Below the pieces are notes generated by a model, which searched no databases, was not told the origin of the DNA, and saw nothing but the letters and a program-made list of their open reading frames with translations. From Roseiarcus sp963809245 (GTDB lineage: Bacteria; Pseudomonadota; Alphaproteobacteria; Rhizobiales; Beijerinckiaceae): a DNA stretch of 64,000 nt. Where the stretch lies: NCBI GenBank assembly GCA_963809245.1, contig CAWEIU010000001.1, forward strand, positions 186,001-250,000. Reading direction: 5' to 3'. This document shows, one piece after another, positions 47,310 to 55,686 of the stretch (position 1 is its first letter; every line of letters starts with the position of its first letter). A program made the translations under genes and the position numbers.

Positions 47310-48547
47310 CAGGGCAATCGCTTCAGGTTAACAAGCGGCGGCTGAGAGAATGTGATTCTTTGACGGCTTCGATGATTCGGAGCCCGCCATGTCGAAAGCG
47401 CCGCGCGCCGCCTGCCTGCTGGATCACTTTTCTGCGCTGTCGGACCCTCGCCAGCGCTGGCGGGTTCTCTATCCGCTGCCGGAAATCCTGCTTCTTGTTT
47501 TGTGCGCCACGCTTTGCGGCATGGAGGATTTCGTCGAAATCAGGCTTTGGGGCGAGGAGCGGCTGGGGTTCCTCAGACGCTTCCTGCCCTACGAGCGCGG
47601 CTTGCCGGCCCACGACACGCTCAACGACGTGATCAACGGGCTCGACGCCGAGCTTTTCAAGGCCTGCTTCGCCAATTGGGTGGAGACGCTGCGCGAGCGC
47701 GCGCCCGACATCATCGCCATCGACGGCAAGACTTCGCGGCGAGCCCACGCGCGCGCCAAGGGACGCGCACCGCTGCACATGGTCTCCGCCTGGGCGGCGC
47801 GCCAACGCCTCGTCCTCGCCCAACAGGCCGTCGACGAGAAGTCCAACGAGATCGTCGCCATTCCTCTGCTTCTCGAACGGCTCGAACTGACGGGAGCGCT
47901 GGTCACCATCGACGCCATGGGAACTCAGAGCGATATCGCCGACCGGATCGTCGCGCGCGGCGGCGATTACCTGCTGGCGCTGAAAGCCAACCGGCCGGTT
48001 CTCCATCAGGACGCGGTCGCCTTCTTCGACGATCCGCCGGCTCAAATGCTGGAGCCCGCGCACGCCACCACCGACGCTGACCACGGCCGCATCGAAGAAC
48101 GCCGCCATGTCGTCTGCCACGACGTCGACTGGCTGGTCTCGGATCGCCGCTACGCCGACGAGCCGCGCTTCCCTCATCTGGCCATGATCGGCATGGTCGA
48201 AAGCCGCGTCGAACGAAATGGCGCCCTCACGCAGGAGCGACGATATTATCTCTCCTCGGCCAAGCTCGACGCCAAGACCTTCGCCGCCGCCGTGCGAGCC
48301 CATTGGGGCGTCGAGAACCGTTTGCATTGGGTGCTCGACGTCGTCTTTCACGACGACCTCGCCCGCCTGCGAAGCGCCAACGGCCCGCAAAACATGGCCG
48401 TCGTCAAACACATGGCCGTGAACCTCGTGCGCAACCCCAAAGACAAGCATAGCCTCAAGGTCCGGCGAAAACTCGCCAACCTCAACCCCGCCTACCTCGA
48501 ATCCCTGATCCGCCAATCATCGCCGTTAACCTGAAGCGATTCCCCTG
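47310..48547 (+). mobile_element. ISAs1-family insertion sequence, complete
   Basis: A 1238-bp element with one transposase gene. The 23-bp terminal inverted repeats differ at one position: 47310-47332 (cagggcaatcgcttcaggtt then aac) and the complement of 48525-48547 (cagggg...). A 10-bp direct repeat, gacctgccgc, flanks it. Intact ends, an intact gene and an identical duplication point to recent movement. It inserted between genes and breaks no reading frame. Confidence 0.93.
47389..48534 (+). CDS. ISAs1-family transposase
   Basis: 381 residues with a DDE-type catalytic core: Asp in 'IAIDGKTSRRAH', Asp in 'VTIDAMGTQSDIA' and Glu in 'HWGVENRLHWVLDVVFHDD'. The N-terminal 'HFSALSDPRQRWRVLYPL' and 'LRRFLPYERGLPAHDTL' blocks are typical of the family. 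ATG 47389 starts 57 bp inside the left inverted repeat. The stop at 48534 lies within the right repeat. Confidence 0.95.
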   Translation: MSKAPRAACLLDHFSALSDPRQRWRVLYPLPEILLLVLCATLCGMEDFVEIRLWGEERLGFLRRFLPYERGLPAHDTLNDVINGLDAELFKACFANWVETLRERAPDIIAIDGKTSRRAHARAKGRAPLHMVSAWAARQRLVLAQQAVDEKSNEIVAIPLLLERLELTGALVTIDAMGTQSDIADRIVARGGDYLLALKANRPVLHQDAVAFFDDPPAQMLEPAHATTDADHGRIEERRHVVCHDVDWLVSDRRYADEPRFPHLAMIGMVESRVERNGALTQERRYYLSSAKLDAKTFAAAVRAHWGVENRLHWVLDVVFHDDLARLRSANGPQNMAVVKHMAVNLVRNPKDKHSLKVRRKLANLNPAYLESLIRQSSPLT

Positions 48548-48660
48548 GACCTGCCGCGACGCCCCGTCCATTTGCGCACGCGGAGGCTGACCGCGCTTCC
48601 CTCGCGCGCGCGGATCGATCGGCCGGCGGCGCCAGCTCAGCCGTCTGAATTACGTTGGAT

Positions 48661-48753
48661 CGTCATTGCGAGGGAGCGTGAGCTCCGAAGCAATCCGTTT
48701 CTCCGCTTGCATCGTCGGCGCGGCTGGATTGCTTCGCTTCGCTCGCAATGACG
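48661..48753. repeat. REP-like palindromic repeat, copy 3
   Basis: A 93-bp copy. It begins cgtcattgcgagggagcgtg, has the inner aagcaatcc...ggattgctt pair, and ends gctcgcaatgacg. It lies in the convergent gap between the IS element and the response regulator gene. Confidence 0.8.
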
Positions 48754-48777
48754 GGGGCGCTGAGCGTTTGTCGCGCT

Positions 48778-49707
48778 TCAAAATAGCGTTCCGTCTTGCG
48801 CGGTCTTGACCGCGATCGCCGTTGCAGCGGTGCGGTTCTCGACGCCGAGTTTCGAGTAAATCTGCTCGAGATGCTTGTCGACCGTACGCGGACTCAAGCC
48901 GAGAATTTGGGCGATGTCGCGATTGGCCTTGCCGACGCTGAGCCAGGAGAGCACCTCGCTCTCGCGGCTCGTCAAGCCGAGTTCGCGGCTGAACTGCGCG
49001 TGGCTGTCGCCTCCGTGGTCCTTGGCGAGCCGTAGCAAGATCTCTTCCGGTCCGAGTTTGGCGATGTATTGCAGGCGGAGCGGGCTTTCGCCGAGACTGG
49101 CTGTTGAGGGCGGAATGCGGGTCGGGTCGCTGTGGCATTGGGCCAGCCATTCCCGCCAAGCGGCCGGCGCCGCGAACTCCTCGGCTCCGATGGCCGAGAG
49201 ATGCTCGGCGATGAACTTCTGGGCTTGCGGCGTCGCCCACAGGATTGCGCCGTCTCGATTGACGACGAAGAGATAGCGGCCGGAGGCGTCGAGGGCGGCG
49301 CGCGCGCTCTTGGTGAGGCGGGCATTGGCGAGATGCACCCGGATGCGCGCCAGCATTTCCTCGATGACGACGGGTTTGGTGACGTAGTCGACGCCGCCCG
49401 CCTGGAGGCCGCGCACAATGTCCTCGGTCTCCGTCAGGCCGGTCATGAAAATGACCGGGGTGTCGGCGAGCTTCGCATCGCGTTTGAGGCGCCGGCAGGT
49501 CTCAAAGCCGTCGATGCCTGGCATGACGGCGTCGAGAAGAACGATGTCCGGCGTCACCTGCTCGACGATGCGGATCGCCGCCGCGCCGTCGAGAGCGACG
49601 AGGACGGTCATCTCGGCGGCGTCCAGGGCGTCGGTGAGAACCCGCAGCGTATCCGGGGAATCGTCGACGACGAGAACGATCTGAGGACGCTTCACGCTAG
49701 CGATCAT
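48778..49707 (-). CDS. Response regulator with LuxR/NarL-type DNA-binding domain
   Basis: 309 residues. The N-terminal receiver domain has the acidic pair in 'VVDDSPDTLRVL', the phosphorylated Asp in 'DIVLLDAVMPGIDG' and Lys in 'DYVTKPVVIEEML'. A middle PAS-like stretch ('GRYLFVVNRDGAILWATPQAQ') links to the C-terminal LuxR helix-turn-helix ('LTSRESEVLSWLSVGKANRDIA', roughly residues 240-262, and 'LSPRTVDKHLEQIYSKLGVENRT'). Its start overlaps the end of the sensor kinase gene by 11 bp, so the two form one unit, probably controlling the amide-uptake genes. Confidence 0.92.
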   Translation of the reverse strand: MIASVKRPQIVLVVDDSPDTLRVLTDALDAAEMTVLVALDGAAAIRIVEQVTPDIVLLDAVMPGIDGFETCRRLKRDAKLADTPVIFMTGLTETEDIVRGLQAGGVDYVTKPVVIEEMLARIRVHLANARLTKSARAALDASGRYLFVVNRDGAILWATPQAQKFIAEHLSAIGAEEFAAPAAWREWLAQCHSDPTRIPPSTASLGESPLRLQYIAKLGPEEILLRLAKDHGGDSHAQFSRELGLTSRESEVLSWLSVGKANRDIAQILGLSPRTVDKHLEQIYSKLGVENRTAATAIAVKTAQDGTLF

Positions 49708-52700
49708 GGCTTTGCATTACCTCCAACGCGGACATGAAGGCAGTCAAATCGAAGCGATCGACGAGCGAGCGCATCCGTGCTGCGAAGGGCGCATGCTCGG
49801 GATGGACGCGCTGCAATTCGTCGAGTTTGCCTTGAATCGCCCGCACATGCCCGAGGCGTCCCAGCGCGATCAATCCCTCGACGGTCGCGGCCGGCGGCGG
49901 CGCCTCTGAATTCGGATCCCAGACAGGCGCGGCGGGCTTCTCGGCTACGTACTGCCATTCGATCTTGAGCAACTGGGCGACCTGCTCGAGGAGGCGGGCG
50001 ATACCGATCGGCTTCATGAGATAGTCGTCGTGGAACGGCTGTGCGAGGGGAGAGGCGTGCGCTTCGAGCGCGCTGGCCGAGACCATCAGGATCTTCGCCC
50101 GGTCGTGCCCGCGCTCGCGAAGCGTCCGGGCGAGGGTCCACCCGTCGAGATCCGCCATCGAGACGTCGAGAATGAACAGATCCGGCGCACAATGCTGCGC
50201 GAGCTCGATGCACCCGGCGCCGTCCGGAGCGCTCAGCAGGATGAAGCCGAGAGGCGCAAGCACCTCGCGCACGAGGTCGCGATGCGCCGGGTCGTCGTCA
50301 GTCACCAGAATGGTCTTGCGCGGACCGTGATAGCCGAAAATGGGCGCTTCGAGCGGCGTGACGCGGCTGGGCCGGGTGACTTCCGAGAGCAGCAGCGTGA
50401 CGCGAAACGCGCTTCCCTTGCCGACCGTGCTGGAGACGGTGATGTTGCCGCCCATGACGCCGGCGAGCAATTTGCTGATCGTCAGGCCGAGGCCGGTGCC
50501 GGTGTGGGGCTGCGCAGCCCCCAAGGCGCCGCGTTCGAAAGGCGCGAAAATGCGTTCGAGGTCGCTCTCCTGGATGCCCGGACCGGTGTCGACGATCTCG
50601 AATTCCGCGACGGGGCTGCGATAGCGGATGATGAAGGTGACGCCGCCGGTCTGGGTGAACTTGATCGCATTGGCGAGGAGATTGATGAGAACCTGATGAA
50701 GGCGCTTCTCGTCGGCGTAGACGGTCGTCGGCAGATGGTTAGGACGCTCGAAGCGGAAATCGATGCTTTTGGCTTGCGCCTGCAGGCGGAACATGCCGAC
50801 GAGTTGATCGAGAAAATCGGCAAGACGAACCTCGTCGCGCGACAGGTGAATGCGGCCCGCCTCGATTTTGGAGATGTCGAGAATGCCGTCGATTAGACCC
50901 GACAAATGATTGGCGCTGCGCCTGACGACGCCGATCTGCTCGCGCGCCTTGCTTTGCAGGCTTTGGTCCTGTCCCAGCAATTGGGCGTAACCGCTGATGG
51001 CGTTGAGCGGCGAGCGTAACTCATGGCTGAGGCCGACGACGTAGCGGCTCTTGGCGAGATTGGCCGCCTCCGCGACTTCCTTCGCGCGCTGCAAGGCCGC
51101 GTCGGTTCGCTGATGCGCGTCGATTTCCTGCATCAGCAGGGCGGTCTGGCGCTGGGTCTCCGCCTCGGCGGCGCGCCGGCTCTGCTGCGCAAGCACGAAG
51201 AGCCACGCGGCGACGCTGATGATGATCGACAGCGCGAAAAACACCCTGAGGAGGTCGGCCGCGAGCTGCCAATTCTCCGTGGGGCCGCCGGTGGCGCTTT
51301 GCAGATCGATCACAATCAGGGTCAGCCCCAGCAGACTGGCAGCGATCAGGAACGCGCCGAGGTAGCGCGCGAGCTGGCCATCAAGCCACGCCGAGAGCGG
51401 CGCTGGGACGAATTGATTCACGGACCAGAGCTGTGCGCTCAAGCGCGCATGCGGTTTGCACGCGTCATGGCAGCGCGCGTCGAGCGAGCAGCACAGCGAA
51501 CAGATCGGTCCGGCATAGGCCGGACACTGCGCCATGTCTTCGGGCTCGAACGAATGCTGGCAGATGCAGCATTCCACGACGCTCTGCGATTGCGAATCCA
51601 CACGCGACTCGCGCGCAATATAATATCGGCCCTTGGTGACATAGGCGATCGCCGGCGCGCTGCCGAAGGCGACCAGGAGCGCGACGAACGGGGAGAGCGC
51701 CTTCAACAATTCGCCGAACTGACCGTAGAACGCGAGGCTCGAGACGAGCGTCGCGGCGGCCATCGCGCCGACGCCGACCGGATTGACGTCGAACAGATGC
51801 GCGCGTTTGAACTCCATGGCCTGAGGGCGGAGCCCCAAGGGCTTGTTGACCACGAGGTCGGAGACGAGCGCGCCGACCCAGGCGATCGCGACATTGGAGT
51901 AGAGCGCCAGCGTCTGCTCCAGCGCCTTGTAGACGCCGATCTCCATGAGCAACAGCGCCACCGTGACGTTGAACACCAGCCAGACGACGCGGCCGGGATG
52001 GCTGTGGGTGAGGCGCGAGAAGAAATTCGACCAGGCGATCGATCCGGCATAGGCGTTGGTGACGTTGATCTTGACCTGCGACAGCACGACGAAGGCCCCG
52101 GTGAGCGCCACAGCGAGCCTGGGATCTGCGAACGCGTAGCGGAATGCCGCGAGATACATGTGGGACGGCTCGGCGGCGTCGTCCGCGCTGAGGCCCTGGC
52201 GGATCGCAAAGAAGGCGAGAAACGAACCTGCCAGCAGCTTCAGCGCGCCGATGACGATCCAGCCCGGGCCGGCGCTCAGCAAGGCGATCCACCAGGAGCG
52301 CGCCGAAGCGCCGCGCTCGTGCGGCAGAAATCGGAGGAAGTCGACCTGTTCGCCGATCTGCGCCACCAGCGCAAAGACGACGGAAGCGGCGCTGCCGAAC
52401 AGCACGAGGCTCAGCCCGCCCGAGGGATCGCCGTGCTGGCCAGAAAAGCGGCTCCACTGCGCGAATGCGTCGCGGTCTTCATAGGCGATCGCCGCGAAAG
52501 GAAGCAGATTCAGCAGAACCCACAATGGCTGGGTGAACAATTGCAGCCGGCTGATCAGCGTGACGCCGTGCGTGACGAGCGGAATTATCGCGACTGCGCT
52601 GACCACATAGCCGATCGGCAGCGGCAGGCCGAAGCAGAGTTCGAGCGCCGTCGATAGGATCACCGCTTCGATGGCGAAGAATATGAAGGTGAAGGAGGCG

Positions 52701-53095
52701 TAGATCAGCGAGGTGATCGTCGAGCCGATGTAGCCGAAGCCGGCGCCTCGGGTCAGCAGATCGATGTCGACGCCATAGCGCGCGGCGTAATACGCGATCG
52801 GCACGCCACACGCGAAAATGATCACGCTGACGACGAGGATCGCGGCGGCCGCGTTCGGCATGCCGGTGTTCAGCGTGATCGTGGCCCCGATCGCCTCGAG
52901 CGCCAGGAACGAGATCGCCCCCAGGGCCGTGTTGGCGACGCGGCCGGCGGACCAACGGCGCGCGCTCTTGGCGGTGAAGCGCAGCGCATAGTCCTCCAAG
53001 GTCTGGTTCGCGACCCATTGATTATATTGGCGTCTGACGCGATCGATCCGCTGCCGCCCTGGCAATTGTCCGCTCCAGTCGTTCGATTTCCACAT
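49697..53095 (-). CDS. NCS1-type permease fused to hybrid sensor histidine kinase
   Basis: 1132 residues. Residues about 20-500 form an NCS1 (nucleobase/allantoin-type) transporter domain with about 12 membrane segments ('ITLNTGMPNAAAAILVV', 'VNVTNAYAGSIAWSNF'-like region at 'QVKINVTNAYAGSIAW'). About 508-550 is a nine-Cys cluster ('ECCICQHSF', 'ICSLCCSLDARCHDACKP') that could bind metal. One or two more membrane segments follow. The kinase has the His in 'GLSHELRSPLNAISGYAQLL' (about 690), 'NLLANAIKFTQ', 'DTGPGI' and 'GTGLGLTISKLL'. A receiver domain is near the C-terminus (Asp in 'LFILDVSMADLDG', about 975). The layout recalls CbrA, where a transporter-like domain feeds a kinase. It is divergent from the amide-binding protein gene and likely senses a short amide, urea or a related nitrogen compound (inference). 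Confidence 0.92.
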   Translation of the reverse strand: MWKSNDWSGQLPGRQRIDRVRRQYNQWVANQTLEDYALRFTAKSARRWSAGRVANTALGAISFLALEAIGATITLNTGMPNAAAAILVVSVIIFACGVPIAYYAARYGVDIDLLTRGAGFGYIGSTITSLIYASFTFIFFAIEAVILSTALELCFGLPLPIGYVVSAVAIIPLVTHGVTLISRLQLFTQPLWVLLNLLPFAAIAYEDRDAFAQWSRFSGQHGDPSGGLSLVLFGSAASVVFALVAQIGEQVDFLRFLPHERGASARSWWIALLSAGPGWIVIGALKLLAGSFLAFFAIRQGLSADDAAEPSHMYLAAFRYAFADPRLAVALTGAFVVLSQVKINVTNAYAGSIAWSNFFSRLTHSHPGRVVWLVFNVTVALLLMEIGVYKALEQTLALYSNVAIAWVGALVSDLVVNKPLGLRPQAMEFKRAHLFDVNPVGVGAMAAATLVSSLAFYGQFGELLKALSPFVALLVAFGSAPAIAYVTKGRYYIARESRVDSQSQSVVECCICQHSFEPEDMAQCPAYAGPICSLCCSLDARCHDACKPHARLSAQLWSVNQFVPAPLSAWLDGQLARYLGAFLIAASLLGLTLIVIDLQSATGGPTENWQLAADLLRVFFALSIIISVAAWLFVLAQQSRRAAEAETQRQTALLMQEIDAHQRTDAALQRAKEVAEAANLAKSRYVVGLSHELRSPLNAISGYAQLLGQDQSLQSKAREQIGVVRRSANHLSGLIDGILDISKIEAGRIHLSRDEVRLADFLDQLVGMFRLQAQAKSIDFRFERPNHLPTTVYADEKRLHQVLINLLANAIKFTQTGGVTFIIRYRSPVAEFEIVDTGPGIQESDLERIFAPFERGALGAAQPHTGTGLGLTISKLLAGVMGGNITVSSTVGKGSAFRVTLLLSEVTRPSRVTPLEAPIFGYHGPRKTILVTDDDPAHRDLVREVLAPLGFILLSAPDGAGCIELAQHCAPDLFILDVSMADLDGWTLARTLRERGHDRAKILMVSASALEAHASPLAQPFHDDYLMKPIGIARLLEQVAQLLKIEWQYVAEKPAAPVWDPNSEAPPPAATVEGLIALGRLGHVRAIQGKLDELQRVHPEHAPFAARMRSLVDRFDLTAFMSALEVMQSHDR

Positions 53096-53224
53096 TGATC
53101 CGCAGGCCTAAAGCTACGTCGCAGTTTTGCGATGCGACATACGCGATCCTGCGTATTGGTTGCGGTGCACAATTCGGGCCACGTTGACCCCGCCACAACC
53201 GCTTCCGACATCAATGGGGTCTCT

Positions 53225-54487
53225 ATGTCAGACGAACACGATCGCATCCCGCCATCGCCGCTCCGCCGAAAGCTTCTCATGGGAATGGCGGCGCTTCCCG
53301 CGATGTCGCTCCTGCCGCGCGCCGCGCTGGCCGACGCGCCTGCGACGTCCGCCATCAACACGACGGGACTGGCGGTCACCGACACCGAGGTGAAGGTCGG
53401 CATTCTGCATTCGATCACCGGGACCATGGCGATCAGCGAGACCGGATCGGTGGAAGCCGAGAAGCTCGCGATCTCGCAAATCAACGACGCCGGCGGCGTG
53501 CTCGGCCGTAAGATCACGTTCGTTCAGGAGGACGGCGCCAGCGATTGGCCGACTTTCGCAGAAAAAGCGAAGAAGCTGCTGGTCGAGGACAAATGCGCCT
53601 CCGTGTTCGGCTGTTGGACCTCGGCCTCGCGCAAGGCCGTGTTGCCGGTGTTCGAGCAATATAACGGCATGCTCTACTACCCCACGTTCTACGAGGGGCT
53701 TGAGCAGTCGAAGAACGTCATTTATCTCGGTCAGGAAGCGACCCAGCAGATCATCGCTGGGCTCAACTGGGTCAACAAGACCAAGAGCGCCAAGACCTTC
53801 TATCTCCTTGGCTCGGACTACATCTGGCCGCGCACGTCCAACAAGATCGCGCGCAAGCACATTGAGAACCATCTCACTGGCTGTAAGGTCGTCGGCGAGG
53901 AATATTTCCCGCTTGGCGACACCCAGTTCAATTCGGTGATCAACAAGATCAAGCTGAAGAAGCCGGACGTGATCTACGCCATCATCGTCGGTGGTTCGAA
54001 CGTCGCCTTCTACAAGCAGTTGAAGGCGGCCGGCATCGACCTGAGCAAGCAGACGCTGCTGACGATATCCGTCACCGAAGACGAGATCGACGGGATCGGC
54101 GGCGAGAACATCGCCGGCGCCTACGCCTGCATGAAATATTTCGAGTCGCTCGACAATCCCAACAACAAGGCCTTCGTCGCCGCCTTCCATAAGATGTGGG
54201 GCGAGAAGACCGTTATCGGCGACGTCACGCAGGCGGCTTATCTCGGCCCGTGGTTGTGGAAATTCGCCGCCGAAAAGGCGGGCTCATTCGACGTCGACAA
54301 GATCGCGGCGGCGTCTCCTGGGATTGAATTCAAGAATGCGCCGGAGGGCTATGTGCGCATCCACCCGAACCATCACTTGTGGTCGCGCACGCTTGTCGGA
54401 CGCGCGCGGGCGGACGGCCAATACGACGTCGTCTACCAGACCCCCGATCTCGTCGAACCCAATCCGTTCCCGAAGGGCTACCAGTAA
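53225..54487 (+). CDS. Urea/short-chain amide ABC transporter substrate-binding protein
   Basis: 420 residues, similar to UrtA and to FmdD of formamide users. The Tat- or Sec-type leader ('RRKLLMGMAALPAMSLLPRA', double Arg) is followed by 'VKVGILHSITGTMAISETG' and 'VFGCWTSASRKAVLPVFE', the family's ligand-pocket blocks. It should capture formamide, acetamide or urea in the periplasm. ATG 53225 is preferred to an in-frame ATG at 53132 because the leader follows it directly. It is divergent from the sensor kinase gene, 129 bp apart. Confidence 0.88.
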   Translation: MSDEHDRIPPSPLRRKLLMGMAALPAMSLLPRAALADAPATSAINTTGLAVTDTEVKVGILHSITGTMAISETGSVEAEKLAISQINDAGGVLGRKITFVQEDGASDWPTFAEKAKKLLVEDKCASVFGCWTSASRKAVLPVFEQYNGMLYYPTFYEGLEQSKNVIYLGQEATQQIIAGLNWVNKTKSAKTFYLLGSDYIWPRTSNKIARKHIENHLTGCKVVGEEYFPLGDTQFNSVINKIKLKKPDVIYAIIVGGSNVAFYKQLKAAGIDLSKQTLLTISVTEDEIDGIGGENIAGAYACMKYFESLDNPNNKAFVAAFHKMWGEKTVIGDVTQAAYLGPWLWKFAAEKAGSFDVDKIAAASPGIEFKNAPEGYVRIHPNHHLWSRTLVGRARADGQYDVVYQTPDLVEPNPFPKGYQ

Positions 54488-54534
54488 GTCGCGCGCGCCT
54501 TCCGGCGCCTAGGGCATTTTGCAATCGGGTTGAC

Positions 54535-54625
54535 CGTCATCGCGAGGAGCGAAGCGACGAAGCAATCCATGCGTCCGCGCGCCTCATTGGCGCCGCTGGA
54601 TTGCTTCGCTTCGCTCGCAATGACG
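54535..54625. repeat. REP-like palindromic repeat, copy 4
   Basis: A 91-bp copy. It begins cgtcatcgcgaggagcgaag, has the inner aagcaatcc...ggattgctt pair, and ends gctcgcaatgacg. Unlike the other three it lies between co-directional genes, separating the amide-binding protein gene from its permease. Confidence 0.8.
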
Positions 54626-54748
54626 GCAGGGGTTCGAACAAGACGCAAAAAGCTCTGACGGCCCGGCGCCAACCCCAGGCGCCGCGTCCTGCAAAGACGC
54701 CGCATCGCGATCCGTTGCGATGCGGGCCCCTCATTCTTGGAGGCTTCC

Positions 54749-55672
54749 ATGTTCGGCTATTCGCTCAGCGATCTCGGCGCGATCTTCGCAATGCAAGGTT
54801 TCGCGGGATTGATCCTGTTCTCGGTCTTCCTGCTGATGGCGCTCGGACTCGCGATCATTTTCGGTCAGATGGGCGTCATCAACATGGCGCACGGCGAGTT
54901 CATGATTCTGGGCGCCTATGTCACCTGGATGACCTCGAACTTCTTCCAGCACTTCCTGCCGACGCTGTTCAGCGGTTACTTTTTTATCGCGATGGCGCTC
55001 GCGTTCTTGGCGTCCGGCGCGCTCGGCATGTTGGTCGAATGGGCGCTCATAAGGCATCTCTACAAGCGTCCGCTCGACACCTTGCTGGCCACCTGGGGCC
55101 TCAGCCTCATCCTGCAGCAGGCCTATCGCTCCATCTTCGGCGCTCGCGAGGTCGGCGTCGACCTGCCGAATTGGATGATGGGGTCGATGCAGGTCACCGA
55201 CACCATCCAGATCCCGATCAACGGAATGTTCGTGATGGCCCTCACGCTGCTCATCACCTGTGCAGTGGGCTACGTCATGTACTTCTCGCGCTGGGGTCGG
55301 CAGGTGCGCGCGGTGATGCAGAACCGGGTGATGGCCGGCGCCACCGGGATCAACACGGAAAAGGTCGACCGCTACACCTTCGCCCTGGGCTGCGGCATCG
55401 CCGGCGTCGCGGGCAGCGCCTTCACCATGATCGGCTCGACGGGACCAACCTCCGGACAACTCTACATCGTCGACACGTTCCTGGTCGTCGTGTTCGGTGG
55501 CGCCTCCAGCCTGTTGGGCACCATCGCCTCGGCCTTCACCATTTCGCAGGCCCAATCGACGCTCGAGTTCTTCACGTCCGGCTCGATCGCGAAGGTGCTC
55601 ACTCTGCTGGCCGTTGTCGGCATCCTGATGCTCAGGCCGCAAGGACTGTTTGCTCTCAAAGTTCGCAAATGA
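54749..55672 (+). CDS. Urea/short-chain amide ABC transporter permease (LivH/UrtB type)
   Basis: 307 residues with about 8 membrane segments, of the branched-chain amino acid permease family. Typical blocks are 'ALGLAIIFGQMGVINMAHGEFM', spread over about residues 30-52, and the C-terminal 'ILMLRPQGLF'. ATG 54749 follows ttggaggcttcc. True UrtB proteins carry a long N-terminal periplasmic part that is missing here, so this is closer to FmdE of amide systems. Confidence 0.88.
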   Translation: MFGYSLSDLGAIFAMQGFAGLILFSVFLLMALGLAIIFGQMGVINMAHGEFMILGAYVTWMTSNFFQHFLPTLFSGYFFIAMALAFLASGALGMLVEWALIRHLYKRPLDTLLATWGLSLILQQAYRSIFGAREVGVDLPNWMMGSMQVTDTIQIPINGMFVMALTLLITCAVGYVMYFSRWGRQVRAVMQNRVMAGATGINTEKVDRYTFALGCGIAGVAGSAFTMIGSTGPTSGQLYIVDTFLVVVFGGASSLLGTIASAFTISQAQSTLEFFTSGSIAKVLTLLAVVGILMLRPQGLFALKVRK

Positions 55673-55686
55673 GGAAGAGGCAACCA

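Noticed and set aside
51023..52657. 544-codon open frame opposite the sensor kinase
   Set aside because: Antisense to the NCS1 and kinase domains; low-complexity Arg/Glu/Asp/Gln composition and no motifs.
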